A DNA stretch of 64,000 nt from a bacterium (GCA_029565685.1 JAKQNR010000022.1:492035-556034); one strand, 5' to 3'; counted from the first letter of the stretch, positions 17,750 through 28,145 are shown. Notes: a model not told the origin generated them from the letters alone. Program-made: numbers and translations.

Positions 17750-18271
17750 ATGCTCACCTTTAAATCTTTGGATGTCGTCGATACATTGAAAATGGCAATT
17801 CAATGTGAGATGGATATGGAAAGCTATTATAACAAACTGGCCTCATTAATCGACAATGACGACGCCATCGCGATTTTGCGGGGTTTGGCCGAAAAAGAGG
17901 AAAAGCAGCGGCTGCGGCTCATCAGATATTACAGCCGATTGTCCGGCAAAAAGATTTTGTATCTCAATCTCGGCAAGAAACACAAGCTGAACACACTGGT
18001 TAAGTGCAGCGACGATCCCGTTGAAGCCGTTCGGATGGCGAAAAAGAACGAAACGGAAGTGAGAAATTATTTCCAGATGGTGTCGCGACGGTTGATCGAA
18101 AACGATCTGCGCAAACTGTTTCAGGAGCTCGCCCTGGAAACCGAACACCACCTTGCGATTTTAGAGTCCTCGTTTGTCGAACCGATCTCTTTTGAATCCA
18201 GTGGAATTAAAAGCGAGGCGGTGTATTCCGACATGGTTAAAAGCCAAAAGGAATCTGTACGGACCTGGTAA
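17750..18271 (+). CDS. Ferritin-like/rubrerythrin-family protein with one incomplete metal half-site
   Basis: A 173-residue four-helix protein. The first helix pair has CEMDMESYYNKL and LAEKEEKQRL, where the usual E-x-x-H reads E-x-x-Q. The second pair has KNETEVRNYF and LALETEHHLAIL with a normal E-x-x-H. Rubrerythrin-type ferritins bind two irons with one Glu and one ExxH from each half, so this protein lacks one His ligand. There is no rubredoxin domain. An AGGAGGT ribosome site is 7 bases before the ATG. A TATAAT at 17705-17710 may be the -10 box, but no -35 is evident. It is a single transcription unit closed by a strong terminator. Confidence 0.75.
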   Translation: MLTFKSLDVVDTLKMAIQCEMDMESYYNKLASLIDNDDAIAILRGLAEKEEKQRLRLIRYYSRLSGKKILYLNLGKKHKLNTLVKCSDDPVEAVRMAKKNETEVRNYFQMVSRRLIENDLRKLFQELALETEHHLAILESSFVEPISFESSGIKSEAVYSDMVKSQKESVRTW

Positions 18272-18292
18272 ACGCTCCTGGTCTGCATTACA

Positions 18293-18323
18293 GGCTCGTT
18301 ATGTTGAATAACGAGCCTTTTTT
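18293..18323 (+). terminator. Intrinsic terminator after the ferritin-like gene
   Basis: A perfect 10-base-pair stem (18293-18302 with 18308-18317, GGCTCGTTAT) with a five-base loop is followed by six T. Confidence 0.92.
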
Positions 18324-18382
18324 ATATTGATTAAATTCTTTTTTTTGTATACTTTTAAATGGTTAGTGTAAGGAATGTCGCC

Positions 18383-19597
18383 ATGAAGAGCATTTACATG
18401 GACCATCATGCCACGACGCCCTTGGACCCGGAGGTGCTCGCAGCCATGATGCCCTATTTAACCGAAGAATTCGGCAATCCTTCCAGCAGCACCCATGAAT
18501 GGGGCCGCCGTGCCCGCAAAGCAGTGGAAGCTGGGCGGGCGCAGATCGCAGAATCGATCGGTGCAGAGCCGGATGAGATCATCTTTACCAGCGGCGCCAC
18601 GGAATCCGACAATCTGGCGGTGAAGGGAGTTGCCCTCTCCGCAGCGGGACCTAAAGGCCGCATCATCACCCAAGCCACTGAGCATAAAGCGATCCTGGAT
18701 ACAGTACGGTATCTGGAAAAAGTGGGTTATGAGATCTATTACGTCAAACTGGACTCTTATGGCTTGATCGATCTGGAGGATCTGGAGCGGAACATCACAC
18801 CGCAGACTTTTTTGATCACCATCCAGGCGGCCAACAGTGAAATCGGCACCATCCAACCCATCGCCCAGGTCGGCGCCTGTGCAAAAGCGCACGGCGTTCT
18901 GTTTCATACCGATGCGGTACAAGCCATTGGTAAAATGCCCATCAACGTGAACAGCGATCAGATCGATCTGCTGTCTCTTTCTGCTCACAAAATCTACGGT
19001 CCCAAAGGAGTGGGCGCGTTGTATGTCCGCAAAGGAGTCAAGCTGGCGCCGCTGATCCACGGCGGTGGACATGAACGGGGTATGCGCTCGGGCACCCTGA
19101 ATGTGGCCGGCATCGTCGGACTGGGTAAAGCCGCAGAGATGGCTCATCGCGAGCGCGATCAAGAGACCCGCCGTCTTTTGAAACTGCGCGAAAGGCTGGC
19201 CAATGGCATTCGCGCCAAGATCGACCAGGTGCAGCTCAACGGCCACCCGCAGCAACGGCTGGCGAACAACCTGAATTTCAGTTTCGCCTATGTAGAGGGT
19301 GAGTCCTTGATCCTGGCGTGCCGCGAGGTGGCCCTCTCCTCCGGGTCTGCTTGCACTTCTTCTTCGCTGCAATCCTCCTACGTTCTGCGCGCCATCGGCG
19401 TGCCGGACTCTTTGGCGCACTGCTCCATTCGCTTCGGTCTGGGCAAGAGCAACAATGAAGAACAAGTCGATTTTCTCGTCGATCTGCTCGCAACCAATGT
19501 AAGACGGCTGCGAGAGATGTCGCCGCTTTATGACATGGCCCGGGAAGGAATCGATATTGAAAATTTTTCCTGGTCGAAACACGATCATGAACATTAA
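18383..19597 (+). CDS. iscS: Cysteine desulfurase (IscS/NifS family)
   Basis: A 404-residue PLP enzyme that takes sulfur from cysteine for Fe-S cluster building. It starts YMDHHATTPLDPEVL, has the PLP lysine Lys203 in SAHKIYGPKG and the catalytic Cys324 in GSACTSSS, matching group I desulfurases of IscS length. The frame is open from an ATG at 18359, but AAGGA lies 8 bases before the ATG at 18383, which is the usual family start. A -10-like TATACT at 18348-18353 lies just upstream, with a poorly spaced TTGATT (15 bases), so a promoter here is only possible. The scaffold gene iscU follows by 17 bases. Confidence 0.93.
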   Translation: MKSIYMDHHATTPLDPEVLAAMMPYLTEEFGNPSSSTHEWGRRARKAVEAGRAQIAESIGAEPDEIIFTSGATESDNLAVKGVALSAAGPKGRIITQATEHKAILDTVRYLEKVGYEIYYVKLDSYGLIDLEDLERNITPQTFLITIQAANSEIGTIQPIAQVGACAKAHGVLFHTDAVQAIGKMPINVNSDQIDLLSLSAHKIYGPKGVGALYVRKGVKLAPLIHGGGHERGMRSGTLNVAGIVGLGKAAEMAHRERDQETRRLLKLRERLANGIRAKIDQVQLNGHPQQRLANNLNFSFAYVEGESLILACREVALSSGSACTSSSLQSSYVLRAIGVPDSLAHCSIRFGLGKSNNEEQVDFLVDLLATNVRRLREMSPLYDMAREGIDIENFSWSKHDHEH

Positions 19598-19614
19598 AAT
19601 GAGGATCGACCGGT

Positions 19615-20013
19615 ATGGATGCTTGGGATGAATATACTGAAAAAGTAATGGATCACTACGAACACCCGCGCAATGTGGGCATAGTGGAAAATCCAAGCGG
19701 CATCGGCGTCGTCGGCAATCCCGCCTGCGGCGATGTGATGAAATTGAGCATTGAGGTGAAAGACGGCATTATCGTGGATGCCCGCTTTAAAACGTTCGGT
19801 TGCGGCGCTGCCATTGCCACCAGTTCCATGGTGACCGAGATGATCAAAGGCAAATCTCTGGAGGAAGCCTTACGGGTATCCAACAAAGCGGTGGCCGAGT
19901 CGCTCGGCGGCCTGCCTAAGGTCAAGATGCATTGCTCGGTGCTGGCCGAAGACGCCCTGAAGGCCGCGATTGACGACTATTATAAAAAACAGAAGCAGGA
20001 GAATAAAAAATGA
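19615..20013 (+). CDS. iscU: Fe-S cluster scaffold protein (IscU/NifU-N)
   Basis: A 132-residue scaffold on which IscS-derived sulfur and iron form a cluster. The three cluster cysteines are present: Cys38 in NPACGD with Asp40, Cys63 in FGCGAAIATSS, and Cys107 in MHCSVLAEDA. The last is MHCS rather than the LPPVK-containing HCS of E. coli IscU, as in NifU-type proteins. The order iscS-iscU supports a functional pair; hscA, hscB, fdx and iscA are not in the window. Its stop overlaps the ATG of the next small gene. Confidence 0.92.
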   Translation: MDAWDEYTEKVMDHYEHPRNVGIVENPSGIGVVGNPACGDVMKLSIEVKDGIIVDARFKTFGCGAAIATSSMVTEMIKGKSLEEALRVSNKAVAESLGGLPKVKMHCSVLAEDALKAAIDDYYKKQKQENKK

Positions 20014-20216
20014 ACGACCTCAAATTATATATGGTGTACTATCTGGGCGGCAATCCGTGCTGGAACCTGCGCGTGGCGCGCTCGCCCGAGGAGGCGTTGA
20101 TGCACTGCTTTGAGCATTCTGGCAAGCCGCGGCCGGAGGATGCAGCGGAATGCAGCTGCCGGGCGGAAGAGGTGACGCTGGCAGGCTACCGCATTTCCAT
20201 TGAAAAAATCCAGTAA
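20010..20216 (+). CDS. Small cysteine-containing protein of unknown function
   Basis: A 68-residue protein I do not recognise. Its ATG overlaps the iscU stop (ATGA), so it is translationally coupled to the scaffold, which supports it being real. It opens with a beta-like MNDLKLYMVYYLGGNPCWNL, then RSPEEALMHCFEHSGKP, and has an ECSC motif near residues 47-50; four cysteines in total could bind metal or a cluster. It is followed, after 52 bases, by a flavodiiron protein gene. A role in Fe-S assembly or stress is inference from position only. Confidence 0.65.
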   Translation: MNDLKLYMVYYLGGNPCWNLRVARSPEEALMHCFEHSGKPRPEDAAECSCRAEEVTLAGYRISIEKIQ

Positions 20217-20268
20217 AGCGAAATAGTAGAATGGAAAAACAGGTTATCGATTCTGGAGAACGCGACTG

Positions 20269-21468
20269 ATGAAACCGATTGAAATCCGGCCTCAGGTCTA
20301 TTGGATCGGCGCGCTGCACCCGGATTTGCGCGTCTTTGACATCATCATGGCGACCAAGAACGGCACCACCTACAACAGCTACCTGATCAAAGGCGAAAAA
20401 ATTGCGGTCATCGACACGGTGAAGGAAAAGTTCGTCGCTTCCTTTCTTGAACGAATCGGCGAGTTGGCGGATCCGGCCGCCATCGACTATATCGTGGTCC
20501 AGCACAATGAGATGGACCATTCGGGCAGCCTGCGTGCTCTGCTGGATATCGCTCCAACCGCCCAAGTCGTCTGCGCCAAGCCAGCGGTTAAATTCGTTCA
20601 TCAGATCCTCAACCGGCAACTCCCCTGTCTGATCGCGGATCCGGCCCAGCCTCTCGATCTGGGCGGCAAGACGCTGCAGTTTCTGCCCGCCCCATTCCTG
20701 CACTGGCCGGACACGATGATGACCTATCTGCGCGAGGAGCAATTGCTGTTCAGCTGCGATGTTTTCGCCGCTCATTACTGCGACAGCCGGCTTTTTAACG
20801 ATCAGATCACGCGAGACTTTTGGCCGGACTATGAATACTATTTTCAAACCATTTTTCGGCCGTTTAAAAAATATGTTCGCAACGGCCTGAAAAAGATCGC
20901 CGATCTTCCCATCCGCATGATCGCTCCCTCTCATGGACCTATCCTGCGGCGGGAAGCGAAAAAGTATGTTGACGCGTATGAGGCCTGGTCTGCTCCGGCT
21001 CCGGCCCCTGTTCCGCCCAGAGCCCTGATCTTTTACGCCAGTGCCTATGGCAACACCGAACTCATGGCCAGATACATTGCACAAGGTCTGGAAGAGAACC
21101 ATGTTCAGGCCGTGTTGCTGGATGCCACCAACCTCCAAGTGCAGGATCACCTGGACAGCATCGAAACCGCAGATGCAGTGCTGTTTGGCAGCCCAACCCT
21201 CAACAACGATGCGGTCAAGCCGATCTGGGACGTTTTGACCAGCCTCGTCACTTTGGATATTAAGGGCAAGATCGCCGCAAGTTTCGGCTCCATGGGCTGG
21301 AGCGGAGAGGCTGTCGAGATGTTGGACCACCGGCTGGCCAGCCTTAAATTTAAAGTCCCGGTTCCCGGGCTCACCGCCACCCTGGCGCCCAGCTCCGATG
21401 ATTTAGAAAAATGTATCGCGTTCGGCCGCTCCATCGCCCAGCAGATCGGCGCAGTCGAACGCCTTTAA
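20269..21468 (+). CDS. fprA: A-type flavodiiron protein (oxygen/NO reductase)
   Basis: A 399-residue cytoplasmic protein with an N-terminal beta-lactamase-like diiron domain (to about 250) and a C-terminal flavodoxin domain (from about 255, FYASAYGNTELMARYIAQ). The diiron ligands His79, Glu81, Asp83 and His84 (QHNEMDHSGS) fall exactly at the family's standard numbers, with further ligands His145 and Asp164 in HWPDT and SCDVF and the late SHGP His. It reduces O2 to water or NO to N2O, protecting anaerobes. No rubredoxin partner is seen. The link to iscSU fits defence of Fe-S clusters. Confidence 0.93.
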   Translation: MKPIEIRPQVYWIGALHPDLRVFDIIMATKNGTTYNSYLIKGEKIAVIDTVKEKFVASFLERIGELADPAAIDYIVVQHNEMDHSGSLRALLDIAPTAQVVCAKPAVKFVHQILNRQLPCLIADPAQPLDLGGKTLQFLPAPFLHWPDTMMTYLREEQLLFSCDVFAAHYCDSRLFNDQITRDFWPDYEYYFQTIFRPFKKYVRNGLKKIADLPIRMIAPSHGPILRREAKKYVDAYEAWSAPAPAPVPPRALIFYASAYGNTELMARYIAQGLEENHVQAVLLDATNLQVQDHLDSIETADAVLFGSPTLNNDAVKPIWDVLTSLVTLDIKGKIAASFGSMGWSGEAVEMLDHRLASLKFKVPVPGLTATLAPSSDDLEKCIAFGRSIAQQIGAVERL

Positions 21469-21499
21469 TGACAAACTGAACAACTTACGGGAGTTGTAC

Positions 21500-22897
<1,398 letters not shown>

Positions 22898-22933
22898 CCG
22901 CATGCTTTTCAGGCGATAACTTCCCCAAGGCCT

Positions 22934-23896
22934 ATGTCCAGCATCTCGGACGAGATAAAAATCAAACTGCTCACAGTGATGCTTAAAACTCGCGCCACTG
23001 AAGAAAAGATTGTTTCTCTGTATCGACAGGGTCAGATCGTCGGCGGGGTGTACACCGGATACGGCCTCGAAGCGACCACTGTCGCCTCAGCCCTGACTCT
23101 CGAAAAACAAGATTATCTTTTTCCCATCCATCGTGACTTGGGTGCGCATTTAGCCAAGGGCCAGTCGGTGCTCAATATTTTACTCCAGTACCTGGGTCGC
23201 GCCGATGGCCTTAGCCGCGGCAGAGAGAGCGGCATTCATTTCAGTGATACCCGTCTACGCATCATCGGCAATGTGAGTCATCTGGGCGCCATGATCCCGG
23301 TGGCCGTAGGCGCCGCCCTGGGCGGGCGGATGCAAGGCGAATCCTCTGTTGCGCTGAATTACATCGGCGAGGGGGGCTCCAACATCGGTGATTTTCATGA
23401 AGGCCTCAACTTTGCCGCAGTTCAGAACGCGCCTTTTGTGCTGATTATTGAGAACAACCGTTACGCATACTCCACGCCCGCGTATAAAAGCTCGCGCTGT
23501 GAAAAATTGGCTGATCGCGCCATCGGCTACGGCATGCCCGGGGTTCAGGTGGACGGCAACGATGCCCTGGAAATCTATCGGATCGTCAAAGCCGCTGTGC
23601 AACGGGCGCGGGAAGGGCAGGGACCCAGTCTGATCGAATGTCTGACCATGCGCATGGCAGGACATTCTGCCCATGATGACGCTGCGTACATGGACAAAAA
23701 GCAGCTGGCAGAGTATGCACGCAGAGATCCCATTCATTTGCTGGAAAGACGTTTGTTGGAGGAAAAGATCATTGACCGCTCTTACCTCACCCGCGTCCGT
23801 CAGCAGGTTTCAGAGGAAATAGAGGCTGCTGCGGAGGCTGCTTTGGCAGCGCCGCTGCCGGATCCGGCTGGAGTGAGCGACGGCGTGTACGCCTGA
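22934..23896 (+). CDS. pdhA: 2-oxoacid dehydrogenase E1 component, alpha subunit
   Basis: A 320-residue thiamine diphosphate enzyme subunit. The cofactor motif GEGGSNIGDFHEGLNFAA ending in IENNRYAYSTP is clear, as are HRDLGAHLAKG and a phosphorylation-loop-like GHSAHDDAAYM. With E1 beta it decarboxylates a 2-oxoacid and passes the acyl group to E2. The sequence does not decide between pyruvate, branched-chain oxoacids and acetoin as substrate, though the presence of E3 and lipA makes pyruvate dehydrogenase the default guess. No strong ribosome site is seen; the ATG follows lpdA by 36 bases. Confidence 0.88.
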   Translation: MSSISDEIKIKLLTVMLKTRATEEKIVSLYRQGQIVGGVYTGYGLEATTVASALTLEKQDYLFPIHRDLGAHLAKGQSVLNILLQYLGRADGLSRGRESGIHFSDTRLRIIGNVSHLGAMIPVAVGAALGGRMQGESSVALNYIGEGGSNIGDFHEGLNFAAVQNAPFVLIIENNRYAYSTPAYKSSRCEKLADRAIGYGMPGVQVDGNDALEIYRIVKAAVQRAREGQGPSLIECLTMRMAGHSAHDDAAYMDKKQLAEYARRDPIHLLERRLLEEKIIDRSYLTRVRQQVSEEIEAAAEAALAAPLPDPAGVSDGVYA

Positions 23897-23943
23897 TTTA
23901 TCCGTCCACGGCTCTTTCTCTTTACAAGGTTTTTCTTTTTACT

Positions 23944-24924
23944 ATGAGCGAAACGACCTACCTACAGGCCATTCACGACGCTTTGCGCGAAGAGCTGTTG
24001 CGCGATCCTCGCGTCTTTTTGCTAGGAGAGGACATCGGCGTTTACGGCGGGGCTTTCAAGGTGACCAAGGGTCTGTTGCAAGAGTTCGGCGAGCAGCGCA
24101 TCATGGATACCCCGATTTCCGAGTCCGCTATCATCGGCGTAGCGGTGGGCGCTGCGTTGACCGGCATGAGACCGGTGGCAGAGATGCAGTTCGCCGATTT
24201 CATCACCGTCGGTTTCAGCCAAATCGTCACCAACGCCGCCACGCTGCACTATCGCCATGGACTGGCCGTGCCTTTGGTAGTGCGAGCGCCATCCGGCGGC
24301 GGCATTCACGGCGGCCCCTTTCATTCCAAGAATCCCGAGGCTTGGTTTATGCATCAACCGGGGCTTAAAATCGTGGCGCCGGCCACTGCCCGCGATGCCA
24401 AGGGATTGCTCAAGAGCTCCATCCGCGACGATAATCCGGTCCTGTACTTTGAAAATAAGTTTCTCTACCGCCGGATCAAAGAGGTGATCGCTGATGAGGA
24501 AGAAGTGCTGGTGCCTCTGGGACGCGCATCGGTCTACAGGCCCGGCCGCGATGTGAGCCTCATCACCTATGGCGCCATGGTGCATGCCGCGCAGCAGGCT
24601 GCCGAGATTCTGGCGACGCAGGATGGCATCGAGGCGGAGATAATCAATCTGCGAACGCTGAAACCGTTGGATCAAGCAGCGCTGACCGCTACGGTCGCCA
24701 AGACCAATCGGGTTGTCATCGTTCACGAAGCCAACCTGACCGGCGGCATCGGCGGTGAGATCAGCGCGCTGCTGATTGAACACGCGTTCGAATGGCTGGA
24801 TGCGCCGATCAAGCGCATCGCCAGTCTAGATACGCCCACTCCCTACAGCCCCATACTGGAAGAGGCTTTTATGCCGGATGCCGTTAAAATTATCGCCGCG
24901 GTCCGAGAGGTCATGCACTATTAA
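23944..24924 (+). CDS. pdhB: 2-oxoacid dehydrogenase E1 component, beta subunit
   Basis: A 326-residue transketolase-like beta subunit: VFLLGEDIGVYGGAFKVT, DTPISESAIIGVAVGAAL, EMQFADFI, GGGIHGGPFHS and, near the end, IVHEANLTGGIGGEI. It completes the alpha2-beta2 E1 active site with the preceding gene 47 bases upstream. It has a usual length and no oddities. It is followed at 18 bases by a small ferritin-like gene rather than directly by E2. Confidence 0.9.
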   Translation: MSETTYLQAIHDALREELLRDPRVFLLGEDIGVYGGAFKVTKGLLQEFGEQRIMDTPISESAIIGVAVGAALTGMRPVAEMQFADFITVGFSQIVTNAATLHYRHGLAVPLVVRAPSGGGIHGGPFHSKNPEAWFMHQPGLKIVAPATARDAKGLLKSSIRDDNPVLYFENKFLYRRIKEVIADEEEVLVPLGRASVYRPGRDVSLITYGAMVHAAQQAAEILATQDGIEAEIINLRTLKPLDQAALTATVAKTNRVVIVHEANLTGGIGGEISALLIEHAFEWLDAPIKRIASLDTPTPYSPILEEAFMPDAVKIIAAVREVMHY

Positions 24925-24942
24925 TTAACCAGGGGCCGTACA

Positions 24943-25194
24943 ATGCCTGAGGAAAAAAACATCCAAGAGCTGGGTTCCATGAAGGATATTCTGCAAGGAG
25001 CGATCCAGCGGGAGGAGAGCTCTTACCGTTTCTATCTGGAGGCCAAAGCGCGCAGCCGGACGCCCACAGAGGCGGCGCTTTTCGAGGCGCTGGCCAACGA
25101 AGAACTGGCTCACAAACAAAAGTTAACCAGCCAGCTCGAAGCGATCCTGGCTCAGATAGAAATCGATCGTGCGCTCTCGTATGACGTGTATTGA
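24943..25194 (+). CDS. Half-size rubrerythrin/ferritin-like protein
   Basis: An 83-residue two-helix protein with one metal half-site: REESSYRFYLEA gives the first Glu and LANEELAHKQKL the E-x-x-H. Normal rubrerythrin-type proteins carry two such halves; a dimer would restore a diiron site, as in encapsulin-cargo ferritins, though no encapsulin gene is in the window. It lies inside the dehydrogenase operon between E1 beta and E2, 18 and 60 bases from them. No export signal. Function is unproven; iron or peroxide handling is a family-based guess. Confidence 0.75.
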   Translation: MPEEKNIQELGSMKDILQGAIQREESSYRFYLEAKARSRTPTEAALFEALANEELAHKQKLTSQLEAILAQIEIDRALSYDVY

Positions 25195-25254
25195 CTGGGT
25201 TGGTTCGCATCACGGCTTTGCAGGCAGCATTCTGCGCAATAAAGGAAAACGCCG

Positions 25255-26484
25255 ATGATCGACATGATTATGCCGCAGATGGGGGAGAGCATCGTAGAGG
25301 GCACCATCGTAAGATGGCGTAAAAGGCTCGGCGAACCGGTGCAGCGCGATGAGATGATCCTGGAGATCAGCACGGACAAAGTCGATTCGGAGATACCCTC
25401 TCCAGCCACGGGCATTCTGGCTGAAATCACTGCCGTAGAAGGCCGGACCGTAGCGGTGGGATCGGTTATTGCGCGCATCCAGGAGCAGGACACAGCATCC
25501 CGTCCGCCTCTGGATTCCGCCGGCCCCCTGCCCGCCTTTCCGTCCAGCGATTCGCCGCACCCATCAAAAGGGGAAAGACGCTTTCTCTCTCCGTTGGTAA
25601 AAAGGATAATGCGTGAACACAGCCTGACCGAAACGGATGTGCAGAGTCTGCAAGGAAGCGGCCACCATGGCCGGATATCAAAAAAAGATCTTTTAGCTTT
25701 TCTCCATGCACGCCGTCAGGCGGTGGCGCCTCCGGTGGTGAGGCAGCAGCCTGGTGAAACGTCGCAGCCGATCAGCGACGTTGCAGGCCCGGACGAGAAC
25801 GACGAGATCATTGCTATGGATCATGTCCGTCGCCGCATCGCCGAGCACATGGTTTTCAGCAAACGGACCGCGGCCCATGTCACTTCGGTGGCGGAAGTGG
25901 ACGTGACCTCCATCGTTGCCTATCGCGACCGTGTTAAAGAACAGTTTGAAAAACGGGAGGGCGTGTCGCTGACCTACACCGCGTTTTTCGTGCACGCGGC
26001 TGCGCAAGCGTTGCGCGAATTTCCCTTGTTGCACGCATCGGTAAACGGCGATCAAATCATTCTTAAAAAAGCCATTCACATCGGCATCGCCGTAGGACTG
26101 GAGCAAGGGCTTGTCGTGCCGGTGATACGCCATGCCGATCAGCAGAATCTGCTCGGCTTGGCAAAGGCTATCGACGGTTTGGTTCAGCGCAGCCGGAACA
26201 AACAGTTGGCGCCGCAGGAGGTTCAGGACGGTACGTTCACCATCACCAACATCGGCACGTTCGGCAATCTGTTCGGAACGCCCATCATTCATCAACCGCA
26301 GGTCGCCATCCTCGGCACCGGCGCCATTAAAAAACGGGTTGCGGTGCTTCAGGATGATTGTATTGCCATCCGCAGCATGATGTACCTCAGCCTAACTTAT
26401 GACCATCGACTCATCGACGGGCTTTTAGCAGGCCGTTTTTTGCAGCGCATCGTTGCCCTTTTACAAAACTTTCAATATGAGTGA
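25255..26484 (+). CDS. pdhC: 2-oxoacid dehydrogenase E2 (dihydrolipoyllysine acyltransferase)
   Basis: A 409-residue E2 subunit. It has one lipoyl domain (residues 1-78, lipoylated Lys42 in STDKVDSE), a proline-rich linker, a peripheral subunit-binding domain (about 105-145, FLSPLVKRIMREHSL then GRISKKDLLAFL), and the catalytic core (about 180-409) with the active-site HRLIDG (His384, Asp388). It moves the acyl group from lipoyl to CoA. An AAAGGA site precedes the ATG by 8 bases. Neighbouring E3, E1 and lipA genes complete the complex and its cofactor supply. Confidence 0.93.
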   Translation: MIDMIMPQMGESIVEGTIVRWRKRLGEPVQRDEMILEISTDKVDSEIPSPATGILAEITAVEGRTVAVGSVIARIQEQDTASRPPLDSAGPLPAFPSSDSPHPSKGERRFLSPLVKRIMREHSLTETDVQSLQGSGHHGRISKKDLLAFLHARRQAVAPPVVRQQPGETSQPISDVAGPDENDEIIAMDHVRRRIAEHMVFSKRTAAHVTSVAEVDVTSIVAYRDRVKEQFEKREGVSLTYTAFFVHAAAQALREFPLLHASVNGDQIILKKAIHIGIAVGLEQGLVVPVIRHADQQNLLGLAKAIDGLVQRSRNKQLAPQEVQDGTFTITNIGTFGNLFGTPIIHQPQVAILGTGAIKKRVAVLQDDCIAIRSMMYLSLTYDHRLIDGLLAGRFLQRIVALLQNFQYE

Positions 26485-26513
26485 CCTTTATGTATTCTAG
26501 GAGGCGACAGCCA

Positions 26514-27203
26514 TTGGAAAACCTCCATGAGACAGCGGTATTGGACCATGGGTTCGTTCGTTTGATCGATTTTATGGGAGGGGACCAGGCGGTGGTTCAG
26601 GCCGCCCGGGTCTCCTTTGGCAAGGGAGCGTCCGATGATGAACGGGATCAGAAGCTGATTGACTTTTTACTGGCCAATCACCATGAGACCCCGTTCGAGC
26701 ACTCAGTTTTCAAATTTCATATCAAATGCCCGCTTTTCGTCGCCCGCCAGTGGTTCCGCCACCGTATGGCCAGTTACAACGAGATCTCCGGCCGCTACAC
26801 CACGATGAAAGAGGAGTTTTGTCTGCCGCAATCGCTGCGTTCGCAAAAGGCTAAGCATTATCAGTATGAACAGCTGCCGCCCGAATTGAACGAACGATTG
26901 AAAGCCAGAATGGCGGAATCCTTCGATGCTGCCTACAAAGTCTATCAAGAGCTGCTTGAAAGCGGCGTGGCCAGAGAACACGCACGGCTGGTCCTACCGC
27001 TCTCTCTTTACACTCAATTCTACTGGACTATCAATGCGCGCAGTTTGCAGAATTTTCTCAGTCTGCGCATGGAAGAACACGCTCAGCTCGAGATCCGTCA
27101 GTATGCCGATGCCATAGCCGTCGTGTTTCAAAAGCAAATGCCTTGGACCTATGCGGCTTTTGTCAAATATGTCGTTCATGGAGAAAAGTGGAACGAAGCG
27201 TAG
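26514..27203 (+). CDS. thyX: Flavin-dependent thymidylate synthase
   Basis: A 229-residue FAD enzyme making dTMP from dUMP without using folate as reductant. The signature RHRMASYNEISGRY is complete and followed by the SLRMEEHAQLEIRQYA dUMP-binding region. The frame is open from a GTG at 26481 overlapping the E2 stop, but the TTG at 26514 has AGGAGG 9 bases upstream and starts where the family does; an ATG at 26490 has no ribosome site. No thyA was seen in the window. Confidence 0.92.
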   Translation: MENLHETAVLDHGFVRLIDFMGGDQAVVQAARVSFGKGASDDERDQKLIDFLLANHHETPFEHSVFKFHIKCPLFVARQWFRHRMASYNEISGRYTTMKEEFCLPQSLRSQKAKHYQYEQLPPELNERLKARMAESFDAAYKVYQELLESGVAREHARLVLPLSLYTQFYWTINARSLQNFLSLRMEEHAQLEIRQYADAIAVVFQKQMPWTYAAFVKYVVHGEKWNEA

Positions 27204-27287
27204 TCATGTACCGGCCGGCGGAAAGGGCGGCACAGCGGCTGAAACAATCATCGTATTCGAACTTTTATTGTATTCAGGTTTTTAACC

Positions 27288-28145
27288 ATGCCTTTAAGTC
27301 AAAAGCCTAAATGGCTTAAAATGGAGATGCCGGGCACAGGACATTATCCTGAACTTAAACGGCTGCTCAAAGAACAAAATCTAAACACCGTCTGTACCAG
27401 TGCAAGGTGTCCGAATATAGGAGAATGCTGGTCGAGACGAACCGCAACGTTTATGATTCTGGGTACGCGCTGCAGCCGCAATTGCCGTTTTTGCGCCATC
27501 GACCATGGTCATCCGGATCCGCCTGACGCAGGGGAACCTTTGCGCGTCGCTCAGGCCGTACAAATGCTCGAGCTGCGTTATGCCGTGGTCACCTCAGTGA
27601 CCCGGGATGATTTGTCTGACGGCGGTGCAGGCCATTTTAATGCCACCATCCATGCCATACGTCGGCTCAATCCGCAGTGTCGTGTTGAGGTGCTGATACC
27701 TGATATGCAGGGCGATGCCCAATCGCTGGATCTGTTGCTGGAGGCATGCCCAGACGTGTTTAATCATAATCTAGAGACTGTACAGAGACTCTATTCTACT
27801 GTAAGGCCTCAAGCTGATTTTAATCGATCACTTAAAGTATTACATTATGCAAGTGCAAAAGGTTTTATCACAAAATCAGGGATGATGTTGGGATTGGGGG
27901 AGACCAGGGAGGAGGTGCTTGATGCTGCAAAAGCGTTGCGATCAGTAGGCTGCCGGATTTTGACCCTGGGGCAATACCTGGCGCCTTCCCTGGAACATCT
28001 GCCTGTGATGCGTTATCTGCAGCCAGTAGAGTTTGCGCAACTGCGCCAGCAATGCCTTCGCTTGGGCTTTGATTATGTGCATGCCGGTCCTATGGTTCGC
28101 AGTTCTTATCACGCTGCGGAACTGAGTGGGCTTGAAAAAGTATAA
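27288..28145 (+). CDS. lipA: Lipoyl synthase
   Basis: A 285-residue radical SAM enzyme that inserts two sulfurs into the octanoyl group on E2. Both cluster sites are present: the auxiliary cluster CTSARCPNIGEC (Cys36, 41, 47) with the C-terminal RSSY serine, and the radical SAM CSRNCRFC (Cys62, 66, 69). It lies 84 bases after thyX and in the same direction as the dehydrogenase genes, a logical partner. lipB or lplA is not in the window. Confidence 0.95.
   Translation: MPLSQKPKWLKMEMPGTGHYPELKRLLKEQNLNTVCTSARCPNIGECWSRRTATFMILGTRCSRNCRFCAIDHGHPDPPDAGEPLRVAQAVQMLELRYAVVTSVTRDDLSDGGAGHFNATIHAIRRLNPQCRVEVLIPDMQGDAQSLDLLLEACPDVFNHNLETVQRLYSTVRPQADFNRSLKVLHYASAKGFITKSGMMLGLGETREEVLDAAKALRSVGCRILTLGQYLAPSLEHLPVMRYLQPVEFAQLRQQCLRLGFDYVHAGPMVRSSYHAAELSGLEKV

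Noticed and set aside
18458..19696. Long - strand frame of 412 codons across iscS
   Set aside because: Antisense shadow; iscS has all catalytic residues.
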